Shown here: positions 19,224-28,166 of the stretch, in pieces
Numbering within the stretch: the first letter of the stretch is position 1
Layout: each line of letters starts with the position of its first letter
Assembly (NCBI GenBank): GCA_963575745.1
Contig: CAUYUJ010015501.1
Coordinates: forward strand, 85,001-138,151
DNA from: Prorocentrum cordatum
Taxonomy: Eukaryota > Sar > Dinophyceae > Prorocentrales > Prorocentraceae
Direction: 5' to 3'
Length of the DNA stretch: 53,151 nucleotides
Made by a program: the position numbers and the translations under genes
The notes under the pieces: generated by a model
Database searches by the model: none
Told to the model about the DNA's origin: nothing
What the model saw: the letters and a program-made list of their open reading frames with translations, nothing else

Positions 19224-20282
19224 TCACTCCCGGAGGAAGGCGGGCGGGCACAGGAACGAGAAGACGTTCCCGATGCCCTTGCTGACCAGCCTCGAGGTGC
19301 GGAGCCGGGCTGGGGCGCCCGACTGGATGAGGTCCACGAGGTCCTCCAGGATCTGGACGTTGAAGCAGTAGTAGTTGTGCCGGACCGCGTGCACGTTCTG
19401 CTCCATGGAGGTGCAGTCGATCACGTCGATGTGCTCGGCGCCGTACTGCCGCTGGCCGTGGCTGCAGCTGACGGGCTCGGGGAAGCGCCCAAGCGTGGGC
19501 TCCCTGCTGAGTAGCGAGGAGCCCCAGAGGGCGACGTCGTGGGCGTCGCTGTAGAGCGTCACGCGCTCCGCGAACTCCACCATCTCGGGCAGCACCTCCA
19601 GCGCCCGCGCTCGGGATACGTCGGCGTTGACCAGCGTCAGGGTCCCGAGCACAGGCGAGCGCGCCCGGGGCGACGGCTGGTCGGCAGGTCCGGACCGCTC
19701 CCTCAGCTCGCAGCGGTCGGGGTCAAAGGCCCGCAGCCGCCGGAAGACGCGGGTGAGCTGCGGCCAAGCGGCCAGCAGCACCCGTGCGCCCATGCTGTGG
19801 ATCATGAGGTGCACCCTCTCGATCCCCTGGGCGGCCAGCGCCTCCACGAACGGAGCCAGGTCCCGGGCGCACTCGGGCACGGCGGCCTTGACCTGGTAGT
19901 AGGACACGATCTGGCCCGCGGCCCAGCTGTACACGAAGGGGACGATGCCAGAAGAAGAAGAAGCGGCACGAGCACAGAAGCGCGGAGCGCCGCGCGGACT
20001 TCTTGGCCCTGCGCTGGCCCACCCCGCCCCGGCGCGAAGGAAAGCGCGCTGGGGGGGCGGCGCCAGAGGCGCCGCCGGCGGGGTCGAGAGCAGATCCGAG
20101 CACTCCGCGCGGAGCTCCGAGAGCTTTGTGTGGAAGCCTTGTGCCGGGTCTTCCCGCTTCGGGATGTGGGGCGGCAGGCCCCCCAGAGCGCACAGCTGCC
20201 CCAGGCGCGTGAGCCCGTCCCCCAGCGAGGCGTTGAAGCCGTGCACGAAAACCAGCGCCTCGCGCCGCGGCTCGCGCAGCAA
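19224..20282 (-). CDS. DUF900-type alpha/beta hydrolase (C-terminal part)
   Basis: Two exons, 20282-20163 and 19943-19224, joined across element E4. Motifs in order: LVFVHGFN (oxyanion strand-loop), HIVPFVYSWAAG (the family's F-S-W strand, created by the join), HLMIHSMGARVLL (nucleophile Ser in H-S-M-G), TLTLVNADV, LYSDAHDVALWGSSLL (acid region), and HIDVIDCTSME followed by VRHNYYCFN (His region). This order matches the DUF900 (PF05990) alpha/beta hydrolase family, whose substrates are unknown. The stop is TGA at 19224-19226 after PPAFLRE. The exon begins after ccggtctccccag (acceptor). Upstream exons exist but are not fixed; the exon at 20990-21517 is a candidate. The frame runs open through E4, so translation of the element cannot be excluded from sequence alone. 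Confidence 0.8.
   Translation of the reverse strand: MLREPRREALVFVHGFNASLGDGLTRLGQLCALGGLPPHIPKREDPAQGFHTKLSELRAECSDLLSTPPAAPLAPPPQRAFLRAGAGWASAGPRSPRGAPRFCARAASSSSGIVPFVYSWAAGQIVSYYQVKAAVPECARDLAPFVEALAAQGIERVHLMIHSMGARVLLAAWPQLTRVFRRLRAFDPDRCELRERSGPADQPSPRARSPVLGTLTLVNADVSRARALEVLPEMVEFAERVTLYSDAHDVALWGSSLLSREPTLGRFPEPVSCSHGQRQYGAEHIDVIDCTSMEQNVHAVRHNYYCFNVQILEDLVDLIQSGAPARLRTSRLVSKGIGNVFSFLCPPAFLRE
19949..20162 (-). mobile_element. family E element E4 inside the hydrolase gene
   Basis: 214 bp with 5-bp duplication GATGC/GATGT (19944-19948 and 20163-20167). Ends cagaagaagaagaagcggca and, on the other strand, ccgaagcgggaagacccggc; inner arms 'cgcgcggacttcttgg' and 'actccgcgcggagctccgag'. 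Element plus one target copy is 219 nt, a multiple of three without stops. Its gene-strand 3' end is pyrimidine-rich (cttcttcttcttctg) like E3. Removal restores the conserved hydrolase strand. Confidence 0.85.
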
Positions 20283-20989
20283 CTGGGGAGACCGGAAGGT
20301 ACCAATGTCGCTACTCCACAGGCCTCTCCCGGGTGCGTTCTGACCGGAATGTCGAAGCGAATCCAGCGGTGGCGACGAGGGCCTCCCAGGAGGCCCAGAA
20401 AGGCGAAAACGAGGGAAGGGTAATTCACGTTTTTTCTGTAATAATGTTTTTAGTGCGAAAAATGGAGGGACAGTCAAACAAATGATTATTCCCAGCGCTG
20501 TAGTACGCAAGTAGTAAACAAAAGGACAGCAGACGAACCAGACCGCCGGGAACGTCCCCGCGACCGCCATCTTGAGGTCATCTTGGGCATATTGGGGCGC
20601 TTTGGGGCGGTCTTGGAGGCCTCTTGGACCGCTCTTCGAGCTGTCTTGGCGCCTTCCTGGGGCGTCTTCAGCACCCCGGCGCGATCCCAGCGCGCTCCTT
20701 GGGCCCTGGGGCCCCCATGGCGCGTCGAAGGGCCGCCCTGGAAGCCACCAGCCCTGTCCCCCGGTGTGTCTGCGTGTGTATATATATATATATACACACA
20801 CAAACATACGTACATATATGTGTATGTATCAGTCGCATTCTTCCTGTCTCCGTGGATGCTTCCAGGGGGGTTCAGTTGAAAAAATGATTACTCCGGGCGA
20901 AGTAGTGGCAGTCGAGCTCTGGGGAAGGAGGGGAGGGGGGGAGGCCATCACTGTCTGAGCAAGTCTGGACATGAGTGGTATGGGTACCC
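20283..20989. other. intron-like DNA with microsatellites
   Basis: Holds the CCCAAGA-type dispersed repeat in reverse (20575-20700, 'ggggcgctttggggcggtcttgg') and a (TA)n/(CA)n microsatellite with palindromic character (20779-20808). No exon is supported. Confidence 0.5.
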
Positions 20990-21517
20990 GTTCCCCCTCG
21001 GAGCACCGCGACAGCCGCGGGCAGCTGCGAGGCCAGCGCGTAGCCGCGGCCCCGCGCCACGTGCACGGGCACCGAGGCCCGCCGGCAGCAGGGCTCCAGC
21101 AGGCGGCTGGACTCGGCCGCAGACGACGCAGCGGCACCGCCGCCCTCCCCGAGCGAGCTGCCCCAGGAGGCCTGCCGGCCCAGCACCTCCGGGCCCGCCG
21201 CCAGGTCGTCGACGACGTGCAGGGAGATGGAGGGCAGCGCGGCCCTCGCGCGCCCCTCCTGGACCCAGGCGAGCGCCTGCCCCACGCAGCCGAGGCCGCC
21301 GAAGTCCCGGAGGAGGTCCACGCGGGGCAGGTCGCTGAAGAAGCCGCCCGCCGTCGAGCACTCCACGCCGGCCCCGCCGATGCGCGGCTCCGGCAGCGAG
21401 CGGGGGAGCAGGGCCGTGGACCCGGTGCTCTGCTCGGCGCGGGCCGTGCAGAAGCCCAGGCGGAGGTTGGCGAACTGCGCGCCGGTGCCGTGCTCGCGCG
21501 AGGCAAAGGTCGACGGT
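20990..21517 (-). CDS. uncharacterised exon, possibly 5' part of the hydrolase gene
   Basis: Minus-strand exon after an acceptor at gcgctctgaag (21518-21528). It encodes about 175 residues, including FASREHGTGAQFANLRLGF, VECSTAGGFFSDLPRVDLL, GCVGQALAWVQEGRARAALP and SISLHVVDDLAAGPEVLGRQ, and ends near LPAAVAVLRGG. Third positions are strongly G/C. No family is recognised. A nearby GT donor follows (gggaacggg|tacc region). It is on the same strand and about 700 bp upstream of the DUF900 exons, so it may be the same transcript, but the phase join was not proved. Confidence 0.5.
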
Positions 21518-21844
21518 CTTCAGAGCGCGCGTCGGCGCCAGCGTGGGCGTGCCCGCAGAAACACCCTTCAAAATACCACGCAGGCGGTGCAGCAGGGCCG
21601 ACGCAGGCTGCGTGCCTTCGGCGAGGCCGGACGTGGGAAAGCACACGCTGGGCTCGGATTCGGTCGGGGAGGGCCTGAGCTGGAGGGGCCCCGAAGAGGT
21701 CGGTCAAGAAGGAAGGATCAGGGCACCTCCAGGGTCCATCTGGTGCAGCCTTTCTCCGCGGGTCTGCTCCTCACGGCCCACGGGCCAGAGAACTGCCCGA
21801 GGGGGCCCAGAAAAGGCCAGAGGCCGCCCCGCACCCAGCCCCTG
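21518..21844. other. no gene recognised
   Basis: Contains the phrase 'gggtccatctggtgcag' shared with 4902 and a plus-strand GC-rich frame without protein character. Confidence 0.4.
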
Positions 21845-22040
21845 TCGGGAGCGGCCAACAGGGGGGGGTCCAAGAGGGGGGGGTGCACACCATGACCAGC
21901 GGCACGTGGGCGGCCCAGCGGGGGTGCCAGGGACGTCATGGAAGAAGAAGAGGTGCCATGAGATCTGGGGAAACATCATGGCCCCCGCCATGGTATCCAC
22001 CCCCCCCCTAGTCATCACCCCCCCTCTTTGCCGCCCCCGA
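21845..22040. mobile_element. family J element J2
   Basis: 196 bp, ends TCGGGAGCGGCCAACAGGGG and CTCTTTGCCGCCCCCGA, duplication CCCTG/CCCTC (21840-21844 and 22041-22045). The body matches J1 ('gtgggcggcccagcgggg', 'ccgccatggtatccacc'). It abuts the MORN exon region and may be an intron; the boundary in gene sense would be GG-AG, so this is uncertain. Confidence 0.8.
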
Positions 22041-22129
22041 CCCTCGTACCTCGCCCCCCTCCCTTCCCGCTCGCCAGCATCGCTGCCGAGCCACCCCGGG
22101 CCCTCGGCTGGCTCCGCCGCGGGGCCGAC

Positions 22130-22510
22130 GCGCGCGCCCGGGGGACCATCGAGAAGGGGCCCACGGGCACGCCGTGCTCCCAGAGGCCGGTCATGCACTC
22201 GCCGTGGTAGGACTCGTCCATCCTGGAAGGGGCCCTGGGACACACCAATAACTACACACACGAATGACAGGATTCCCCATATTTCCCCAGACGTTCTGGG
22301 TTTTTGTCTTCCCCCCCACTTCCCATGTTTTCCCATCTTTTCGGGGAATCGACGAACAATTGTGTCTGCGTGATTTTTGTTTCCTCCTGACATCCAGCTG
22401 CCCTGCCCGTGGGGGCGGCCGAGGGAGTCCACGCCGCCCTGGTAGGCGCACTCGCGCCGGAAGGGGGAGAACCAGCCGAAGGGCCGGTAGGAGAACCGGG
22501 CGTTTGCTTC
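22130..22510 (-). CDS. MORN-repeat protein (two internal exons)
   Basis: Exons 22510-22395 and 22222 to about 22130 on the minus strand, joined across element F2. The first begins after tcgccccccag and reads ANARFSYRPFGWFSPF, then the MORN-like YQGGVDSLGRPHGQGSWM. The join adds D and runs into a second repeat, SYHGECMTGLWEHGVPVGPF. MORN repeats (consensus Y-x-G-x-W-x-x-G-x-x-x-G-x-G) form beta-hairpin arrays that bind membranes or cytoskeletal partners. With only two repeats visible, the rest of the protein lies in exons I could not place. The frame after VGPFSMVP becomes Arg/Ala-rich and probably runs into an intron before J2. Confidence 0.7.
22224..22390 (-). mobile_element. family F element F2 forming a GA-AG intron
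   Basis: 167 bp with exact 5-bp duplication CATCC (22219-22223 and 22391-22395). Ends tggaaggggccctgggacac and tttcctcctga on the plus strand. In gene sense: AGCTG|GATGTCAGG...CCTTCCAG|GATGGAC, GA-AG, intron 22223-22394 (172 nt). The spliced product reads GSWMDESYHG, continuous MORN sequence. Confidence 0.9.
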
Positions 22511-23171
22511 CTGGGGGGGCGAGAGCCCCAGGCCCCCGACGTCACGAACTTGTCATGGCGTCGACCCCGCGATTACCAGCCTGGAACATATCCCAAATCC
22601 CTAGGCTGGGCATCGCCTCATCGCGATGCCAATCTTTAGGGATTCCCTTAGTTTTTCAGGGCGCATCCCCTAAGACTGTCATCGCCTTTTGGCGTCTCAA
22701 TCTTAGGGATAGGGATAAGTTCGAGGCTGGTGATCCGAGGTCTCGACCAGGGCTGGGCCTGAACGCTGTTTTTCGTTAGGTCTTCGCTTCGGAAGCGTTC
22801 CTCGCTGGCTCATCCGCGAAAGCCCACAGCTGTGACCAGCCACTAAACGAAAAACAAAGCGCAGCCGAAACGGAAAAAAACATAGCCGAAATCCAGAAAA
22901 ACAGCGTTTAGGTCCAGCCCTGGTCTCGACCCGAGGCCCGGTGAAGGCCCCCAGAGGCCGAAGATAGCGAAAAACTGTCCGTCGAGATTGTCTCGTGACT
23001 CGAGGGGGTCTGGGTCCGGGGGTCGACGTCATGCAAAAATCATGACGTCGGAAGGGCGACAGCTGAGGCGGGAGAAACGCGCGCCCTCCGAGGCCCTTTT
23101 TGGCCCCATGGGGGCCCCTTCAGGACCCCTTGTAGGGCACAAGAGGTGCACGTGTCTTGGCCCCTCTCATA
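22511..23171. other. no gene recognised; two repeat fragments
   Basis: 22590-22700 has inverted phrases ('ccctaggctgggcatcgcctc', 'ggcgatgcc', 'ctaagactgtcatcgcc'), and 22750-22920 has an imperfect inverted repeat ('ggctgggcctgaacgctgtttttc' against 'gaaaaacagcgtttaggtccagcc'). The latter looks like another TIR element of about 170 bp. No exon is supported. Confidence 0.5.
22747..22925. mobile_element. unclassified TIR element
   Basis: Outer arms 'cagggctgggcctgaacgct' and 'aacagcgtttaggtccagcc', then 'cctggtctcgacc', which echoes 'ggtctcgaccagg' on the left. Inner arms pair tttcgttag with ctaaacgaaa. About 180 bp, no coding capacity. Only one copy in this window. Confidence 0.55.
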
Positions 23172-23322
23172 GCGGGCCACATGAGAACCCTACCCCTACC
23201 CCCCACGATGTCTGAGGAGGAGGGTGGGGTTCACTCCGTTCGGGAGCTCCCGAGCGAAGTGAACCCCACCCTCCCCCTCAGAAATCGTGGGGGGTAGGGG
23301 CAGGGTTCGCATGTGGTCCCCC
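23172..23322. mobile_element. family B element B2 (intact hairpin)
   Basis: 151 bp near-perfect hairpin: 'gggccacatgagaaccct' pairs with 'agggttcgcatgtggtccc', and 'ggtggggttcact' with 'agtgaaccccacc' around gggagctccc. Flanked by TCTCAT/TCTCGT (23165-23170 and 23324-23329). It shows what the left arm of B1 looked like before C and A4 arrived. Confidence 0.8.
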
Positions 23323-23417
23323 ATCTCGTGCATCGCCCCCCCATGACGCAACGCCCGGAGAGAACACTCCGGGGAGGCCGCCAGGGTGCGCGCGCAACCT
23401 CCAGAAGGTGCGGGCGC

Positions 23418-23721
23418 CTGCACAAACCAGCACGCTGGTGTACCCGAACCGGACGACGAGCCAGGTGACCAAGATGAGCGCCTCTACCGCCACCAGCACG
23501 TGGAGCACCGCCTGCTCCTCGTACGTGAAGCACGTTTTCTGGAAGCCTCGCTTGGCGCTCCAAAGCCTGCACTCGTCGTGGTAGTTCGGGTCGTATACCC
23601 AGGCGAACCACATCACGCACACGTAAAGAACCGTTTTCGCCCACTCCATGAAAATCCGCCTCCGTGCCCTTTGCGCGTATGTGAGAGGTTGTTCGTCCTC
23701 GTCGTCGTCGTCGTTGCAGTG
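23418..23721 (-). CDS. exon of a small membrane protein
   Basis: Minus-strand exon after ccgctagagctagag, encoding an acidic run (NDDDDEDEQPLTYAQRARRR) and then two hydrophobic segments, TVLYVCVMWFAWVY and VLHVLVAVEALILVTWLVV, separated by a Cys-containing loop (ECRLWSAKRGFQKTCFTYEE). The possible GC donor is tgtgcag|gcgccc. The Arg-rich stretch before the first segment suggests a cytosolic N-terminus (positive-inside rule). The family is not recognised; it could be part of a larger channel or transporter. Confidence 0.55.
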
Positions 23722-23864
23722 CTCTAGCTCTAGCGGCCTTGAGGGAAATCGACCCACGTCGTAACCACGTCAAAGGGAAGCCCCTTCCCTTTGATCCTTC
23801 CCCCGTCGGGGGGGGGGTCCAGGGGTGTGGGGGCGGGGTCAGATACGACTCCGCCCTGGGGGCC

Positions 23865-24044
23865 TCCTCCTCCTCCTCCTCCTCCTCCTCCTCATCCTCC
23901 TCCTCCTCCTCCTCCTCCTCCTCCTCCTCCAGTCCTCTAGTCCTCCTCCTCCTCCTCCTCCTCCTCCTCCTCCTTCTCCTCCTCCTCCTCCAGTCCTCCA
24001 GTCCTCCTTCTCCTCCTCCTCCTCCCTCCTCCTCCCTCCTCCTC

Positions 24045-24076
<32 letters not shown>

Positions 24077-24085
24077 TTGCTCCCC
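23865..24085. repeat. (CTC)n array
   Basis: CTC blocks punctuated by 'cagtcctc[tc]agtcctcc' three times. Probably intronic or intergenic relative to the membrane-protein exon. Confidence 0.9.
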
Positions 24086-24135
24086 TCCTCTTGCTCCTCC
24101 TCTACCTCCTCATTCTGCTCCTCCTCACCCTCGTT

Positions 24136-24630
24136 TTAATATTCATTGTCTTCAGGGTCGGCAGCACCGGCCGTAAGGCCTTCGCAATCTGCTTCCGTGC
24201 TCTTTGCTCGAAGTGGAATCCCCCAAAGTTCACGCTGCTGCTTTAGCCAAGGTTCTCGATTATTACAGGCCTCGACAACCGGTTCCCCCGGCGTTCCCAA
24301 AATGTTTTGGGGTGTGTCGCCTGCATCCTCTGGGAGACAGGAAGGTCCCAAAACGGGCCTGGAGAAACCAAGAGGTCCGCGAAGACGGCAAAAAAAACAC
24401 GAGTCGCCTCAAGATCGCCCCCAGATCTTCAAGATGGTTTGATTTTCCTGTCAACAAGAGAGGGATTTACCTCCCGCCCCCCCCCGGACTTAACGGTACC
24501 CCTTTTTCGGAATGCATTTGTTCATACAATTATGCCCCATCGTCTATCCTAAATCCAAACGCATACCATCCCAGGCACGTCCGTATCGTCCCCCCCTCAT
24601 CCCTTGCAAAAACTAGTCTGCACGCGCAAT
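24136..24630. other. possible short minus-strand exon, unassigned
   Basis: The frame at 24351-24136 (minus) is open for 71 codons (contains NNREPWLKQQRELWGIP) and shares the odd phrase RAKSTEAD with RAKGTEAD encoded on the same strand near 23665, at the DNA level 'gcaaagrgcacggargc'. This may be a small shared repeat rather than protein homology. No boundary found. Confidence 0.25.
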
Positions 24631-24639
24631 CGTTTATCA

Positions 24640-24710
24640 AAAAATCATGCGTGTTCAAGAATACCGTGCACTGGGGAAAGAAACAACAACAAAAAATAAA
24701 AACAAAAACC

Positions 24711-24741
<31 letters not shown>

Positions 24742-25345
24742 AACACAAAACCAAGTGCACACGAGCGCGTCGTCGCGCGCGCATGCCGAAAGAGCTTTGC
24801 AAGAAGTGAAAACCGAGCCACGGAAACATGTGAAACAAACGGTTTCGTAACAAGGGCGTTCAAAAAACTGCGCCCGCGCTCTTGCGAAATCTTGACAAAA
24901 CAACACGTGTTTCAAAACATTCATACAATGTTACCGAACGGGCCTCTCGCGCGCGCATGTCGAATTCGCTCGAACGCTGCTGCGCGCCTGCTGTATCAAG
25001 AGCCCCTTGCAAAAAAAACATGCACGCGCGCGCCGTCGAGCGCGCATGCCGAAGTCCATCAAAAACCTCGGGCGTCGCAACGATTTCAAAAAAAAACGGA
25101 TGTACCGAAAGCATACCAACAAACATGGTTTCGCAACATCAGGTGTCAAAAAGATCCTACGCTCGCGGTCTTGCAGGTTCTGGAGACACCATCGATTATT
25201 CAACATGTTCAAAAGACTATACCACACGGGCCTCCCGCGCAGCATGCCGAACACAATCGAACGCCCTTGCGAACGTGCTTGGAAAGTGGGGCACGATCGG
25301 GCGCGCGCTGGCCGCGCGCGCACGTCGAACTCATTGAGAAACCGC
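24640..25345. repeat. degenerate tandem repeat with a GCGCGCATGCCGAA core
   Basis: About six spaced variants of 'gcgcgcatgccgaa', each followed by an A-rich stretch ending 'caaaa', at about 24775, 24950, 25042, 25243 and 25317. It includes an (AAC)n block at 24715-24740. Composition (A-rich spacers, CG-rich cores) differs from its surroundings. Confidence 0.55.
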
Positions 25346-26911
25346 CGTCGCCGACGCGAGGACATCGTCATCGTGATCGGCGGGCGCGATCGACATCGGC
25401 GCGTCCGTCACTGGCCACGCCGTCGTTGACGCCACCATCGCAACCATCATCGCTACTCATAATCGCATCCACCGTCGCCGGCGTCGCCACGATACCGCAC
25501 TGAAGTCCTCGCTGGGAAGTGCCCCGCGGGCACCGCCGCCGCGGCCGCGTCGGTCGCGCCAAACAAACTGGCCGCGGCGCGCGCGAGCACGCGCAGGCAG
25601 CGCGGCCGCAGAGACGCACCAGCCAACGCCAAGCACTCATCGCAGTCGCCGCCGCATGTGCACTGCAAATCAAGGCGCGGGCGGGCTCGGCGGGAATTGT
25701 GCAAGGGAATGGAATGCATCGACTCATTCTTGAAACCAAAGACAACCACTAAAGCCCCCAAGAAGCTCCCAAGGGCCCCCAAGAGCACCCCCAAAGTCAA
25801 AATCATTGAGTCCCCGAAGGTTTCCGACACGTCGACCCTCTCGCTGTCAACGCCCCACAGGCGGTCCAAGAAGCACCCAATAGCTCCGGGAACTGGCCAG
25901 GGCGCCCCGAGCAAGGCCCCAGGGCGCCCCAGAGCGGCGCAAGAGGCCCTTATGACGGCCCCAAGCGCGCCCAAGAAGGCCCCACGGGGGGCCCACGAGG
26001 GGGGCCACCAACGGACACCTCAAGCCCCCCCCCCAAAAAAAAAATGATAACCCCGAGAACCCCGTGCCCCCGAGCTCCCCCAAGACGCTCCAGGACGCCG
26101 CGAAGAAGCCCCCAGGGAGCCCCAAGAGGCCCTCTGGAGGCCCCCCAAAGCGCCCCACCAGACCCCCACACGCATCCAAGAGGCCTCTGAACCACAGCTC
26201 AAGCAAGGCAGCGAAGTGGGCCGAGGGCCACTAACAAGTTCCGCCGTCCCCCGTTGATTCATCAAAAGTGGCCTGGCGTGATGGGCGTCTGATGGTTTGG
26301 CTGTTCCTGGTTCTCTCAAATCCAGAACTACCCCTGGGGGTTCGGCCCAGCGCTCCGGCCACCCGGCGAGATCCTCGAAATCTAGGGGCAAGTACAATCC
26401 CCGCCGCGAGATGGTCCGAGATGGTCAAAGACGGCCAAGATGGCCAAAGACGGCCTCAAAGATGCCTCGAAGACGGCCCAGATGGCCCCAAGAAATCGCA
26501 AGATGCCCCCAAGACGCATCTAAGACGGCCCCAGGTGCACCCAAGATGCCCTCAGCATAGCCCAAGACGGCCCGCAAGGCCTGCAAGAGGCCCCCAAGGG
26601 GTCCTCCAGAAATGCCCGAAGGGGCCCAGATTACGAATTCCCCTGAGGCTCATGAAGATTTGGGCGCGCGTTTGCCCCCTGCCTCCCAACTGCCCAAGAC
26701 GGTCTAAGAGCCCTCAGGCTCGCCCAAAAAATCACCCAAGAAGCCACACTGATGGCCCCACGACGGCCCCAGGCCCCCAAGACGGCCCCAAGGTCCTCAA
26801 GACGGGCCCAAGATGGCCTCCGAGATGGCCCCGACGCGCTCTGAGAGCGCAGTCAAGAAGCCCCCGCGAAGATCCCAGATGCCCCCAAGAGGCCCATGGA
26901 TGCCCCTAGGA
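25346..26911. other. no gene recognised; CCCAAGA-type dispersed repeats
   Basis: 25750-26200 and 26410-26900 consist largely of the 'gcccccaagaggcc' and 'ccaagatggcc' words. Frames are repeat-driven. 25350-25740 is GC-rich with no supported exon. Confidence 0.45.
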
Positions 26912-26913
26912 CA

Positions 26914-27075
26914 TTGATCTGGTGCGCGTCTGCATCGCATATCTGCGAATAGCAATGGCTCCTCCGAATCATTCGAGAAAGCGAACTGTCGTCGACATAG
27001 ACGGCATGCAAGGTAATGGCACATCCCCACCTACCCCCAAGGATGGGAGGACAACGACTATACAGATACACCTTT
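26914..27075. repeat. direct repeat M1 (putative LTR fragment)
   Basis: Shares 'ttgatctggtgcrcgtctg', then 'gagara' and 'gtcgwcatagamg' followed by 'catgcaaggtaatggcacat', with M2, in the same order and orientation. Confidence 0.55.
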
Positions 27076-27254
27076 CCTGCTTCGATGGAATTTGCCAACC
27101 TCATCGTGTTTCTCGCGCCGCGTGAATGCATGCGCGCGGCTGCGTACGTGCAGACGCGCATACGCGAGCTCGCATTCAATCGCCCACCAGGAATGAGCCG
27201 GATTCCGCGGACCCCAGCCGCCCCCGCCCCCGGCGGCGAAACGCAGTCCAGGTA

Positions 27255-27382
27255 TCGGTGTATACCGTTTTCGGTGTATACCATGTTCGTGTTTTTAGTG
27301 GGTTGATGGTATACACCGATCTGGCGTGCACTTTTCGGTGTATACGTCTAGCCGTGTTTTGATGGGTTGATGGTATACACCC
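27255..27382. repeat. cluster of GGTGTATAC half-palindromes
   Basis: Six sites of 'ggtgtatac' or its complement 'gtatacacc' within 130 bases, including two copies of 'gtgggttgatggtatacacc'-like units. Sites occur in both orientations. Confidence 0.75.
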
Positions 27383-27399
27383 ATGTTTTCTGCCAGACT

Positions 27400-28165
27400 G
27401 GCCTGGCTTCGTCGCACGGGGCAGGGCCGGCTGGGGCCTGCACAACCGGCTGACACCCCCTGGGAGGGCCTGCGCCGTCCTCAGCGGGTCAACGCCACTG
27501 CGGCTGCTAAGTACACTGCCACGACCACCATCCTGCGCTACTCAGATTTCAGGGCCCCCAGCGGACAGAAAAGGTGTATCTGTATACTTGTTGTGCTCCG
27601 AAAGGAATGGGAAAGGCCTGAAACGCGTCATCTTCGCGCGCAACATAGAATACGCAGCAAAGAATTGGAGCAGAGCCAACACGCACCCTTGGAACAAAAT
27701 ACCCGGATCCTTACCACGAGGGCCGCCTTGATCCCTGAGGCCGGTAGCTTCAGTTCCCGCAGTAGCCCCTGCAGGGCATGCACGGGCAAAAACTTGAGCA
27801 TCGGCTACATGTTGCGCGGATTCCCCACGCGTGGGTCGTTGAGATCTTCGAGCCTCTGAGCTGAAACTGGCAGCAACTTGGACGCCGGCGCCATGCCCGC
27901 GCGAGCTGCGCGATCCCTGGCCGCGCGCAGACGGGCTCCACAACCGCACTCGGACCCGCCGGTCTGGTCTGCTGCACACACAGAACAGAAGCATACAAAT
28001 CGTTGCCATCAACAAAGCACCGATTGATTGGATGTTGTGAACACTCCCGCTGGCAAAACAAACTGCGACCACGGGCCCGCCGCTGGCTCGATGAGCTTCG
28101 AAACTGGTTGTCAAGCCGGGCCGCGCACTGCGCCAGCCGCGGCAGCTGCTGCGAGGATCGGGCGG
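27400..28165. other. no gene recognised inside the retroelement 3' region
   Basis: Minus-strand frames here are interrupted. Nothing beyond the RNase H region could be assigned. Confidence 0.4.
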
Positions 28166-28166
28166 G

